Source: Pterobdella sp. o SKG-2022 (taxonomy: Eukaryota > Annelida > Clitellata > Hirudinida > Piscicolidae). Taken from it: a stretch of 64,000 bases of DNA. This document shows positions 36,311-62,279 of the stretch, piece by piece; the stretch's first letter is position 1; each line of letters starts with the position of its first letter. The stretch covers positions 248,001-312,000 of the forward strand of contig OZ038324.1 of assembly GCA_964035795.1 (NCBI GenBank), given 5' to 3'. Both the position numbers and the translations under genes were made by a program. The notes under the pieces are model-generated. The model was given only the letters and a program-made list of their open reading frames with translations. It was not told the DNA's origin and searched no databases.

Positions 36311-36404
36311 GCAACATATAAACTGCTTGCATGTAACTACAAATAAAGAGATGTGAAACCTTTTGAAACAAACTCAATTTCTGTTAAGCTTGCAAGGAGG
36401 AGCA

Positions 36405-51828
<15,424 letters not shown>

Positions 51829-51829
51829 C

Positions 51830-52725
51830 TGTCGATGTTTTTAATTTTTGTTTAATGTTTCAAATTTCTTGTGATAAGGTATTTTTTGTATGCAGAATAT
51901 GCAGTTTTTACCGTAGCCATTTTAGAAGTTCCGCAGTTTAATTCAAAAATCTTAAAATTTCGATTTAAGCCGAATAAAAATTGATATTGAAAATTTGTTT
52001 TGATGAAACTAACTATTGGTGAATTAATCAAAATTTATGCAGTGTAGCATGGATCTTTATATATGCCTTTGAAGGTCCTACAATTATTATGATAATGCAA
52101 TTTGCAGCTGTCTTGTGTGTTTTTTCGTGCTTTGCCCAAGTCTGTATATTTTTTGGATTTGCCACAATTCATTCAATTATATTTAGAAAATATTTAGTAC
52201 TTAAATTCATAAATATGTCATCTTATCAAACAGCCAAAATTAAAGACATCACCATGGTGATATACAAACCACCAGAAGCTAATACGGTATGTATTGATTG
52301 TGCCTCAAGCCGCCACTCAACTTTTAGTGGCGCTTTATTCCGCCTTTAAATTTTTTCCATACCTTCAGAAAAATATTTTTATAGCTCTAAAAAATCTTTA
52401 CAAATTGATTAACAGATAACAAGAGTTCACACTAAAACAGCTTCCTTTCCCCAATATCATTATTGAAAACATCTATTTTAAAAATTTCTTTTATTTTGAA
52501 AAATCCGAAAAAGCATTGAAATGACGCGAAGAAACAATGGAAAAGCGAGTCGGGCTTCTTTACGGCTTCAAACATTAATTGATGTGAAATTGATGAACAT
52601 TTGTCACTAAAAGAATAATTTTTAAGCAGAAACGTTTAATTCGGAACAGATAAAATGAAAGATATATGATAATATTGAAACCTAGTGATATAAATAGACA
52701 AAGATAAAAAGAACCAAATAAAAAA
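51830..52725. other. Region expected to hold the annexin first exon and promoter
   Basis: Annexin transcription must start between 51829 and the HIP1-like stop at 53412. No convincing initiating exon was found. A CACCATGGTGATG motif on the minus strand at about 52257-52245 would give Met followed directly by a GT donor; this is speculative. Confidence 0.3.
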
Positions 52726-52729
52726 TAAT

Positions 52730-53318
52730 GAATATTTATAAGGGTAGGAATGATTATGAGGGTAAAGATGATTATATAGGTGGAGATGATTATGGGGATA
52801 AAGATGATTATAGAGGTGGAGATGATTATGAGGTGGAGATGATTATAGAGGTGGAGATGATTATGAGGTGGAGATGATTATGAGGTGGAGATGATTATGA
52901 GGTGGAGATGATTATGGGAGTGGAAATGATTATGGGGGTAGAGATGATTATGAGGGTGGAGATGATTATGGGGTAATGATGATTATGAGGGTAGAGATGA
53001 TTATGAAGTGGAGATGATTATGGAGGTAGAGATGATTATGGGGGTGGAGATGATTATGGGGGTAATGATGATTATGAGGGTAGAGATGATAATAGAGATG
53101 GAGATGATTATGAAGTGGAAATGATTATGGGGGTAGAAATGATTATGGGGGTGGAAATGATTATGGAGGTAGAGATGATTATGAGGTGGAGATGATTATG
53201 GGGGTAAAGATGATTATGGGGGTGGAAATGATTATGAGGTGGAGATGATTATGGGGGTAGGGATGATTATCAGGTGGAGATGATTATGAAGGTGGAGATG
53301 ATTATGAGGGTGGACAAT
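52730..53318. repeat. (GATGATTATGRGGGTRGA)n minisatellite, about 590 bp
   Basis: More than thirty imperfect units of 15-18 bp. Frequent one- to three-base length variants show that it is not coding. Confidence 0.95.
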
Positions 53319-53411
53319 AGCTTGAATAATTAGAATCATGATCACTTTCTGTATAAAAGTACAAGGATATTGAATTGAGTAGGAAAACAATGAAAATAAA
53401 ATAGCTTTTTC

Positions 53412-53531
53412 TTAAATATTGTCTTCTTCAGCCATTTGCACTTCAGCAGCTAGTTGGTAGTGCTTCTTTCTCAGCTCAGCCAACTTCCTCCTTTCCTTTT
53501 CCAACCCACTCTCAAGTTCCAACACTCTAAC
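53412..53531 (-). CDS. HIP1R: HIP1-like last exon
   Basis: 120 bp after GCTCAG, to TAA. Encodes VRVLELESGLEKERRKLAEL then RKKHYQLAAEVQMAEEDNI, the C-terminal dimerisation helix. Confidence 0.94.
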   Translation of the reverse strand, partial: VRVLELESGLEKERRKLAELRKKHYQLAAEVQMAEEDNI

Positions 53532-56500
53532 CTGAGCATCACATGTTCATTCCAATATTTATCAGCTAAAATTCTCTATTTGGTCATCAGTCAATTAAAT
53601 ATTTATTCAGTATTTTTCAATTTGGAAGTTTGCTCATTTATGTTTTACTTTGTTTCAAAAAAATATTAATTTAGTGGCTAAAATGAATTTTTTCAATAAT
53701 TAACATCGAATAGTGAATCATGAAAACACTAAAAAATTATAATTTTTTATTTTGACGAAGCTTTACAATATATTCTATATTACCAACAGGTAACTAATAA
53801 AGAATTAATATTTTAGTTAACTTATTATGATAAAGAATATATCGAAAAGCTTCATCAAAAAAAGAAATTCAAATATTTTTGTGTTTTATGATCGTTAACA
53901 AATTTGATATTATGAATCATATATGAAGCAGAAAGAAATGCATGCTACTTGGGACTCCATTTCGTAACGTTTGGCGTTGTGCAGAGAGAGCTGACAAAAA
54001 TCGTAGATTTCTGGTGGTTGCATGCAAAGGAAAAAATGTTATTGAAACCAATAAATCCAAATTCCACTAATGACAAAATTTTATTTTCTAAGCATTTCAT
54101 TTGACGTCATAATAACACCCCAAACATTTCCCCAGACGTCATAATAACACCCCAAACATTTCACCTGACGTCATAATAACACCCCAAACATTTTACCTGA
54201 CGTCATAATAACACCCCAAACATTTCACCTGACGTCATCATAACACCCCAAAAATTTCACCTGACATCATAATGAAACCCAAAAATTTTGTCTGACGTCA
54301 TCATAACACCCCAAAAATTTCATCTGACGTCATAATAACACTCCAAAAATTTCATCTGACGTCATAACAAAACCCCAAAAATTTCATCTGACGTCATAAT
54401 AACGTCGCAAACATAACATTTTTGCAACACGAAACCTCGCACCATTTCGCTCCACAAATAAGCTTTTGAAAACCTTGCTCGTCAATCTTCTCTGCACCAC
54501 TCTTGGCAGCTCCAACTACCAGACCTGTAGCTTCGGAAACAGCTTTAGATGCTTCTGCAAGGTGCTGAAGGTTTTTTGAGTGGCGGTCAGCCTTGACTCG
54601 AGATGCGACCACTAACTGCGCTGTGCTGTTATGCAGGTGGTGTTGTCAAAAGAAATGTCAAAAAATTGAATTGTATCTTTTGAATGAAGATAACTTTCGA
54701 AAAAGACTTCATATTTAAATGAGTATGCATTAGATTTGTACTAGAGATCGAGACAACAGGCGTCGATTCTTACTATAATCAATTTGATTTATAAAAAATT
54801 TGTATAAAACTGTTGGCCTTAACTAACGTTTAATTTTTAATTAACGAAACTCAAAATAAGCTGTTTGCATAGGTGGGAATAAAATTGCAAAATCACAAAA
54901 CTGAGTTAGAGTATAATTTCTCACTCCAGTTTTCTTGCTTCATTAAACATGACTGACATAAGATTAGTTTATATATTAGTAAATTCATATAGTTGCATGT
55001 TTTACATAGTTAAATTCATGAAACATGTTCTATGCGAAGGAAGCACTTTTTTGGTCCCAAATGCAAATGACCTCACGAAAAAATGACTCAGTTAAGAATG
55101 CCGGTTTTCTTTTTTTTTGGAAAAATGTATTCTTTTGGCAGTTTTAGTATTAAGTTTTGGGAAAAGTTGTTGAGGAGGAAGGTGGGTATTTGTTGTATCA
55201 ACCAAGCTGGAAAGATATTGCTTGTAGATTTCTAGTCATTTTAGGCAAAATAGTTAAACTATGGTGATAAATAAATGGCGTACGAATTCTGGTTAGAGAG
55301 GATTTATGTAGAAATATGAGAATAAATATTCGATAGATTAGCGGGATTACTTTCACTAGGAAGGTGGTAAGGGTATAATGATTTTTTCGAGCCAAAGTGA
55401 AATAAAATTTTTGAACACTATTAGTTTTTATTTTGAAGTAGCTTGAAAATGTAACATTTTTAACAAAAAGCTTCGTACTTTATGATTAAAACTATTTACA
55501 AAACTTTCTGTTCTCAACTAAGGGATATAAAAAACTTGATGCAACGGAAAACTTCAAGTATAGCGTTCATTCAACAATTCCCGGTTTAACGTTGTCAAAG
55601 ATGGATTAGAAATACTCGATACGTCAAAAAAGTATATGACACAAGTGTAGAAGCTTTTGAATGATGATGCAAAAGCAAAATTTTGTTTAAAAATGTAGGT
55701 TGTGAATCACATGACTTAAAACTTGCTCTCTAAAGCTGCTGAGGAAATCTGATGTGTGAGTAGAGGTAAGTCTCAGCACGGTGAAACTTAGTAGTGGAAT
55801 CGAAAGGTGCAAAAAGTCACCACAAAAAAAATGAAAAGTTTACAAAGATGGAAACAACTTTCATCGACTGAAATGAATCCCGCTATGCCGCTGATAGGAA
55901 GAAAGCTGTGGCTGAAGCAAATTAGAGGTAGCAAAGAATGATTCTCAAATGACAACCAAATTAGTCTATCACACTTAACTGAATGTAGTTCAGCGCCATT
56001 GTCCGATTAATTATACAGAATTATAGCCTAAATGATTGATTATTTCCTGCACAAGCCTCATGTTTTGATTCATTTATCACAGATTAGAACTTTTCTGATA
56101 ATTTCATTCTATTAAACGCATTCAAATTTTTTCTCAGTGGTTGGTCTGTACGATACTACCGTCTGATTTCCTAATCATTCCTGACACCCAACAAAAGAAA
56201 CGATAAAAAATCCGCCATGTCTTTAACTTATGCTTGGAAACGTCTTAAAAGATCTATCTCAAAAACAAAAAAGTTTACGAATTTATAAATTCATGGATAG
56301 TGTGAATTGGTTGGTAGGATGAATTGATAGAAGAGATGTATTGAGGGATGGGGTAATTGATGAAGAGGATGAATTGATGGATGGAACAAAACGATGGAAA
56401 AGATGAATTGATGGGTAAAGTGAATTGATGAATGGGGTTAGTTGATGAATAGAATGGATTGATGAACAGGGTGAGTTGATGGATTGGATGAGTTGATGGA

Positions 56501-59500
56501 TAAGATGAATTTATGAATAGAATGAATTGATACATGGGGTGAACTGATGAATGGGCTAAATTGATGGAAATGGTACCTGGACGCAATCTCTTGAGCACAC
56601 ACCACCAACTCTTCGAACTTGCCTTTCTTGCACACAACTTTATCTGCTGCTGCCCTACCATCGATTGAAATAATCAAACATAAACAAAAAAAATTGAAAA
56701 ATTAAAATGAGAAATTGCTTTAGAGCTAGATAAGAAGCAATAACCAAAAAAGAAAACTGTAAAAAGTATGTTTCTTCAAAAAGTATACAAATTAGCAAAC
56801 AATGCGAAACAAACAAAAAGTTAAGTTGTGAAACAAATGAATAGTAAAGAAAACCTTCAAAAATTTTTTTAAATGATTTTTTTGTACTAAATAAATAAAA
56901 AAAACTAGTACTAAATGATCAAAAACTAGTGGCTTTCACAGGTTTAAAACTAATAAAAGAAATTTATACTCATTTCGAAACTAGAAAAATATTTAAAAAT
57001 CTGAAAATTAAGCAGTAATTTTTATGTGAAAGTTGAAGTGCCCTCTTGTCAGAGTTACTTCCTGGAGAATGCTCCAACATCATTTTAGTTTGAGTCACTA
57101 GAAAGTTCCTTTTGTGTTAAACATGAAAGCTCTTTCATTAGAAAATTTACTCTAAAATCAAGAACATGATTGCCTTGCTAACCACACTTGCCGCACTGCA
57201 GCGCTAAAAAGCCTTTTTAGATGTCAAGACATCTGTGCAGAGGCACAACGAAGGCGTGTCAGCAAAAAAACCTCTCCAAGATGAAAGTACTGATAAATGG
57301 AAAAAACTTGAGTTACAACGTTGAGTTGTTTTGGAAACGAACCTGTACACCATCAAGTACATTTGCTATGAGACGCACGTAAAAACATTGTCCATTGTGT
57401 AGCCGAAATATTTATATAGAACTGCTCGAAAAGCCACGACGGGGTCATGTTTTTAAGCAATGGTCGCCGAACAAATTGATGGAATAATAATAGTAGGTCC
57501 TTTATCCGTCATTTTTTTTAGATGCTTCCTCAATGATAAGGAAGAAAAATTGTGCATCTTTCTTCTAAACTATTGTAAATCAAGTATGATACAAATATCA
57601 AAAAAAACAAAAAAAATAATCTTTTTGAACTCTTTAATGCTGGGCATGACGATAAACTGCACCGAGGCTGCTTTTCTGAATAACTGTAGACTCAAGTAGC
57701 AGGTATAGACAAACTGATATTCTGGTATCGTTGTCATTTGGCTTGGTGGGTGATCTTTTTTTTTATTGACAACGGCAAGGTAAACTGCCCGTGTGGGAAC
57801 GACGGATCTTGAATTCAATAATTTCAAGTTGGAAGTTAGTTCGGGCTGGCAAAAAACAAAAATGGGAAGAGCATCTGAAAGCCGACTGGGACCACAAGAA
57901 AAAATCTCACATCCTATGGTCTACAGTAAAGGCCCTCAACCCTAAAAAAACCCACCACTCCCACCAATACAACCATCACCCACAACAACAAAACAGCCCA
58001 CACAGACACACAAAAAGCCAACACACTAGAAAAATACTTCAAATCAACCACAAAACACTCCACCAACCCTACTTACCTAATAATAAACAAACTCACCAAA
58101 TCACTCACATCAACCCCAATAACAATCACTGAATCAGAAACCATCCACGCAATGAAACAATCCAAAAATAAAAACTCTTCAGGACCAGACAATATCAACA
58201 TCAAACACCTCAAGCACCTAGGACCAATAGCCATCAAACACCTTACCAACCTCTACAACATCACAATCAACACAAACACCATACCCCAAATATGGAAAAC
58301 CTCCAAAATCATCCCCATCGCCAAACCCAACAAAAACCCTTCTCTCCCCTCCTCATACCAACCAATAGCCCTAATCTCTCCCATAGCAAAAACTCTAAAA
58401 AAAATCATCCTCCCTCACATCACCACTAATATAACACTCCCAACACACCAACACGGCTTCAGAGCTGCACACTCCACCACCACAGCCTTACACCAAATCA
58501 ATAACACCATACTCACTGGTTTCAACAAAAAAAAACCCTCATAGAACAATCCTCACCGCCCTCGACATGACCAAAGCATTCGACACAGTCAACATCCACC
58601 AACTCATCCACAAAATACACAACAACTACATTCCTACAACAATAATCAAATTCCTGGCCAACTACCTAAAAGGCCGCCGACAATACACATCATACAACAA
58701 TCATACATCCAAACACACAAACATCAAAGCAGCTGTTCCCCAAGGGGGCGTCCTATTACCCACACTATTCAACATATACCTCTCAGACATACCACACCCC
58801 AAAATCAACTCACTCAACCTCATCCCCTACGCAGCCGACATCACCCTCACATCATCCCACCTCAACACCAACACAGCCATCTAAAACCTTCCATATCTCA
58901 AAGAAATACACACATGGGCTCACAAAAACAACCTAAAAATCAACCCTACCAAAACCACATCAACTCTCATGACCCCTGACCCATCAGAATATAACAAACC
59001 ACTGAACATCCACATCAACAACACTCCCATCCCACCACCTTCAACCCTACCACCCTTGGCTTAACTTTTGACCCCAAACTAAAATTCTCCACTCACACAG
59101 ACAACACCATCACAAAAGCAAAAATAAACTCAATCTCTTAAAACTCTTCATATCAACACACTAGGGAAAAAGCAAAGAAACACTCATCACCACATACAAA
59201 ATATTACTTCTACCCATCATCGAATAGGCCAACACCATCTGGTCACCCATCATCTTATTTACCTTTTTCAACAGACTAAAAATCCAAAACGCAGCCTTGA
59301 GAACAATCACTGGCTGCACCCTAGACACTAACACCCAACACCTCCACTCAGAGACCAAAATCTTCCCAAAACCATCTCAAACTTCACGCATCACAACCCA
59401 TACAAAATGCCTCCCACCCCACTCACCCCACAAGAAGCCCACCCCAGATACAAGAAACAATCCACATTCAACAACAACATCAATTACACCCTAAACATAC

Positions 59501-60400
59501 CCCCCTCCCAGACCACCTCTCACATTCAAATAAAAAACAATATGAAAACAATACACACAAAAATAGTTCATGACTAAATATCATCCATTCACAACAAAAT
59601 CCTCAGCGAGCAACTCCCACCCATTCATGGATCAGAAACCGCACTAGACTCGCCGCACTCTCGCCCAACTCAGATCAAACAAATCACCTTTCATCCTCTC
59701 ATACCTCAACAAAATCTCACCCTCATCTCATCCTTCACCTTCATGCCCACTCTGCCACAAACCTTCACGACACCCCTCACCTGCCCAAAATAAGTACCAC
59801 ACTGGGCTTCGAGAGTCTGTGGACCGACCCCGTAAGAGCGGCTGAGCTTTTCGACCACTGGACGGTCTTGATGGGGACATGAGGAGCACCCAACAAGACT
59901 AGAGTGCTCGAGGTAAAAAAAAAAAAAAGTTATACTGCTGTACATGTCCTCGGGTTGACAGCATTCGGCCTAAATTATTGATTCTATAATTATAGACTGC
60001 CAGCCCGAGCTAACGTCCAAGTTGAAATTATCGAATTCCATATCCACCGTTCCCACACTCGGGCAGTTTGCCTTGACTTTTTCAAAAGAAAAAGATCATC
60101 CGCTAAGCCTAATGACAACGATACCAGAATTCAGTTTGTCGATACCTTCTACCGGAGTCTACTGTTATCCAGGTTATAATAGGAAAGCAGCCTCAATTTA
60201 AAAACACTATCTTCGGTGCTGTTTAACGTCGTGCTCAGAAGCAGTTTTTTTTTATTGTTTCAATAAAAATAACTTTCTAAAATGAAAAAACACACTCACA
60301 ACAGAGTTTTGGCTCCAACACCGACTGCTTTAGCTGCAGATATGAGCCCGTCCGTCCAACGATGGTGCTTCTTGTAGAACTCAGCAGGCGTGTGGGCTCC
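53412..60400 (-). CDS. HIP1R: HIP1/HIP1R/Sla2 endocytic adaptor, C-terminal half (five exons)
   Basis: Exons 60400-60300, 56654-56577, 54625-54474, 54010-53949 and 53531-53412 join in phase into 170 residues plus stop, all of the I/LWEQ (THATCH) actin-binding module: FYKKHHRWTDGLISAAKAVG, KGKFEELVVCAQEIASSTAQ, LVVASRVKADRHSKNLQHLA, NAKRYEMESQVRVLELESGL and ELRKKHYQLAAE. The last block, LELE..L.KER.KL.ELRK.HY.L, separates HIP1/HIP1R/Sla2 from talin. These proteins link clathrin-coated pits to F-actin: the N-terminal ANTH domain binds phosphoinositides, a coiled coil follows, then THATCH. The ANTH and coiled-coil exons lie beyond 60400 and probably outside the window. HIP1 and HIP1R cannot be told apart here. 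Confidence 0.92.
53949..54010 (-). CDS. HIP1R: HIP1-like small exon
   Basis: 62 bp between ACCAG and CAA|GTAGCA. Encodes IYDFCQLSLHNAKRYEMESQ, matching the DF..LTL...KR.EM.SQ link of HIP1R. Confidence 0.88.
54098..54405. repeat. 31-bp minisatellite carrying TGACGTCA in most units
   Basis: About ten units of CCCAAACATTTCACCTGACG plus TCATAATAACA. I count eight perfect TGACGTCA octamers and two one-base variants. The octamer is the palindromic cAMP-response element. Located in the HIP1-like intron between exons 54625-54474 and 54010-53949. Confidence 0.95.
54474..54625 (-). CDS. HIP1R: HIP1-like exon: I/LWEQ block 3
   Basis: 152 bp. Encodes TAQLVVASRVKADRHSKNLQ and HLAEASKAVSEATGLVVGAA. The donor CAAG|GTTTTC is weak but is the only one that keeps the frame. 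Confidence 0.92.
54640..56270. other. HIP1-like intron, nothing recognised
   Basis: AT-rich, no supported feature. Confidence 0.4.
56275..56565. repeat. Imperfect TGAATTGATGRATGG minisatellite
   Basis: Degenerate units of about 18-20 bp reach to within about ten bases of the donor of the exon at 56577. The open minus-strand frame over it (INSSYPSTHPIHQ) comes from the repeat. Confidence 0.85.
56577..56654 (-). CDS. HIP1R: HIP1-like exon: I/LWEQ block 2
   Basis: 78 bp between GGTAG and CCAG|GTACCA. Encodes AAADKVVCKKGKFEELVVCA then QEIAS. The donor abuts a TGAATTGATG-type minisatellite. Confidence 0.9.
56660..57625. other. HIP1-like intron, nothing recognised
   Basis: AT-rich, no supported feature. 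Confidence 0.4.
57640..57855 (+). repeat. Left arm of a ~220-bp inverted repeat
   Basis: From CTGGGCATGACGATAAACTG to TAGTTCGGGCTGGCA this matches the reverse complement of 60000-60245 along its whole length, with small indels. Shared blocks include ATTCTGGTATCGTTGTCATT and AACTGCCCG.GTGTGGGAACG. About 80% identity by eye. It flanks the RT-bearing element at 57785-59940. Confidence 0.85.
57785..59940 (+). mobile_element. A/C-rich CR1/Jockey-like LINE between inverted repeats
   Basis: Reading right: RAGKKQKWEEHLKADWDHKK, LWSTVKALNP, then KNSSGPDNINIKHLKHLGPI, SSYQPIALISPIAKTLKKII, HQHGFRAAHSTTTALHQINN, ALDMTKAFDTVNIHQLIHKI, AVPQGGVLLPTLFNIYLSDI, a decayed YADD (PYAADITLT near 58830), NNLKINPTKT, RTITGCTLDTNTQHLHSETK near 59300, the TLAQLRS block near 59660 and a short A run near 59916. 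The order is a complete RT with 3' end and no endonuclease. The plus strand is strongly depleted in G. Confidence 0.85.
60000..60245 (-). repeat. Right arm of the inverted repeat
   Basis: The minus strand matches the left arm (57640-57855), with a 24-bp insertion near its outer end. The arm ends about 55 bp from the HIP1-like exon at 60300. Confidence 0.85.
60300..60400 (-). CDS. HIP1R: HIP1-like exon: start of the I/LWEQ module
   Basis: 101 bp between ATGCAG and CTGTT|GTGAGT. Encodes GAHTPAEFYKKHHRWTDGLI then SAAKAVGVGAKTL. Confidence 0.92.
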
Positions 60401-60579
60401 CTGCATTTTAATGTTTTAATGACGTTCCTACTGTCCATTTAAATTTTAACAAGGCTTTTCAAATGCGTATTTTGTTGCCGACTGATTTTTTCCAATCATT
60501 TTATCATCTCAATTGAATTTTATAAAATTATTCAAAGTTGCCAATAGCTAGTATTGATTTTTCATCGGCAACATAAACA

Positions 60580-60650
60580 GAAGTAATATTGCAAACAAGA
60601 TTATAGTTGCATCAAATTCAAGAGTTTTTAGGTCACAAAATAGGTATAAA
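60580..60650. repeat. Dispersed repeat, copy 4 (weak)
   Basis: GATTATAGTTGCATCAAATTCAAGAGTTT resembles the block at 1260-1295 and 11690-11720. Confidence 0.4.
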
Positions 60651-60719
60651 AAAAATGAGAATAAAAAAGCTATTGAAACAGCTGAAGCAAAAAAAGATTT
60701 AATAATAATGATTATCATT

Positions 60720-61440
60720 AGTATTATTAGTATAACGCCTTTTGTCTCCTAGCATGAGGTTAAATGGTTTGTTAGAGCGCAGCTGCCTTTCTCCTCCAGA
60801 GGTTTCTATTTGAAAGTCCACTTTTCTACGATTCGCACCTTTCAAATCGGCTACAACCTAGTTTACATAACATTCGGTCTCTCGACTCGTTGCCTTCCAG
60901 AAATCTGAACGTCACGGACTACTTTAGGCCATTGCAAATCACTCATACGTTCCAGGTGACCTCACCAATCAAGTATAGTTTTCCTTGTTCTAGTCGAGAG
61001 AAGTTCTATATTTAGTTTGCAGAGCCTCACTTCTGGACTGTCCAACATGTATCTATGAAGTCAAGTGCCGTAAAATTTTTTCTGTCATAGGCCAAACTTT
61101 TCTGCGGCGTACACATTGAGCTTCTTACACAAGAGTTAAACACTTTCGCACGCAGCTTTTCTCAAATAACTTGAAAGGCGTTTCCAATAGTCGAATTCTT
61201 TTATAGTTATTTGAATCTGCGGTATCGCCTTTTCCTTTGTATAGATTGGCAGTTGCCGATTTCTTTCAGTCACATGGCATTTGACCTTTCCAAACAACTG
61301 TGTTGTAAATATCTGTTAGTGCGTCTACAGCAAAAGCACCACCGGCTCTAAGTATTTCGACAAAAATTTCCAAAAAAAGACTACAAAAATACAAAACTCT
61401 TAAAAGCCTATCTGAATCAGATATAATGAGAAATGACCCA
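60720..61440 (-). mobile_element. LINE 3' part, decayed
   Basis: Minus strand from 61440 down: a RAGGAFAVDALTDIYNTVVW segment and KGDTADSNNYKRIRLLETPF (RT fingers: P..KKGD...C.NYR.I.L), then LDW*GHLERMSDLQWPKVVR and VQISGRQRVERPN, and VADLKGANRRKVDFQ. This is the LINE C-terminal pattern (GH..RM.....P......G.R..GRP). Confidence 0.6.
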
Positions 61441-61551
61441 GAAACGATCATTTCCCTTTGAAAGTCTCGACATATATACATAACCTTGGGCTTGCTACAA
61501 AGTGAACTTACTAGATTAGTCTAAAAAGAAATCAGTTTAATTGAAAATTTT

Positions 61552-61654
61552 TATTAGCTGGACAACATTAAACTTTTCGTAAGTCAAACTAATGTCATCA
61601 AAAATGATAGTTTTAGTTCGTCTTACGAAAAGCTTAATGTTGTCCAGCTAATGA
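61552..61654. repeat. Near-perfect hairpin with ~46-bp arms
   Basis: ATTAGCTGGACAACATTAAA..CTTTTCGTAAG on the left is mirrored by CTTACGAAAAGCTTAATGTTGTCCAGCTAAT on the right around a very short loop. Possibly a fold-back element or a recent inverted duplication. Confidence 0.9.
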
Positions 61655-61899
61655 AAGTGTTTGAGTTGACTCACTGCTTTGTTGATTATTTCTTGTTGCA
61701 GCACCTTCGACGCTTCAATCAGGGCCCGTATGCACTAAATATGGTTTTTATAAGTTTTTGTTCTATATTTATAAGTCATCTAGAATCATATGTGTATATA
61801 AAAAAAATATGTTATTTGAGCGAGTATGTGATCTCTAATGCAGCCATCAACATTTATCAGCAGATGATAATGTGCTTTGATGTCAGAGATCAAACCTAC

Positions 61900-62060
61900 A
61901 AAAGGTAGAAAAAAGTTCAACGTATCTTAGACATCGTGGCAGAATGGAGCACAAAATGGAGGAAGGAAATTTCCACACAAAAGTCTCGGGATTCTATTTT
62001 ACGGCTACAATGTCCGGTTGAACAGTGAAATATTAAAATATAAGCTGACGCCAAAACTCC
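61900..62060 (+). mobile_element. Possible RT thumb fragment of a LINE
   Basis: QRILDIVAEWSTKWRKEIST followed by a GVTYD*ELTF relic resembles the region after motif C of some LINE RTs (L...D.W...W.L..N..K.......LGVTFD..LTF). Weak. Confidence 0.35.
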
Positions 62061-62279
62061 GGGGGTGACGTATGATTGAGAATTAACTTTTCAAATATGC
62101 GAAGAAGCAGAGGTCTAGAACGACAGTCTTTCACTGTTAAGCCTCAACAGATAAATGATAAAACAGAAAAAAACTGCGTTTTTATATTTTCATTGAACGA
62201 GCGTGGTAAAACACGCTGCTTGGTCTGCATAGTTTTAGCGAAAATCAAAAAACCACTTAGCAACATCATTAACTTTTAG

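Noticed and set aside
52089..52349. Plus-strand frame ending IYKPPEANT before a GTATGT donor
   Set aside because: It looked like a possible first exon, but no continuation was recognised on the plus strand and annexin and HIP1 both run on the minus strand.
52730..53318. Coding repeat (Asp-Asp-Tyr-Gly)
   Set aside because: Units vary in length by one to three bases, so no frame is kept.
54098..54405. CRISPR-like array (regular ~31-bp repeats)
   Set aside because: The units are contiguous without unique spacers and the genome is eukaryotic; it is a minisatellite.
56275..56661. 128-codon minus frame rich in INSS and HPIHQ
   Set aside because: It is the translated minisatellite plus part of a HIP1-like exon in a wrong frame.
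60300..60400. Talin instead of HIP1/HIP1R
   Set aside because: The C-terminal VRVLELE..L.KER.KL.ELRKKHY block downstream is the HIP1/Sla2 form.
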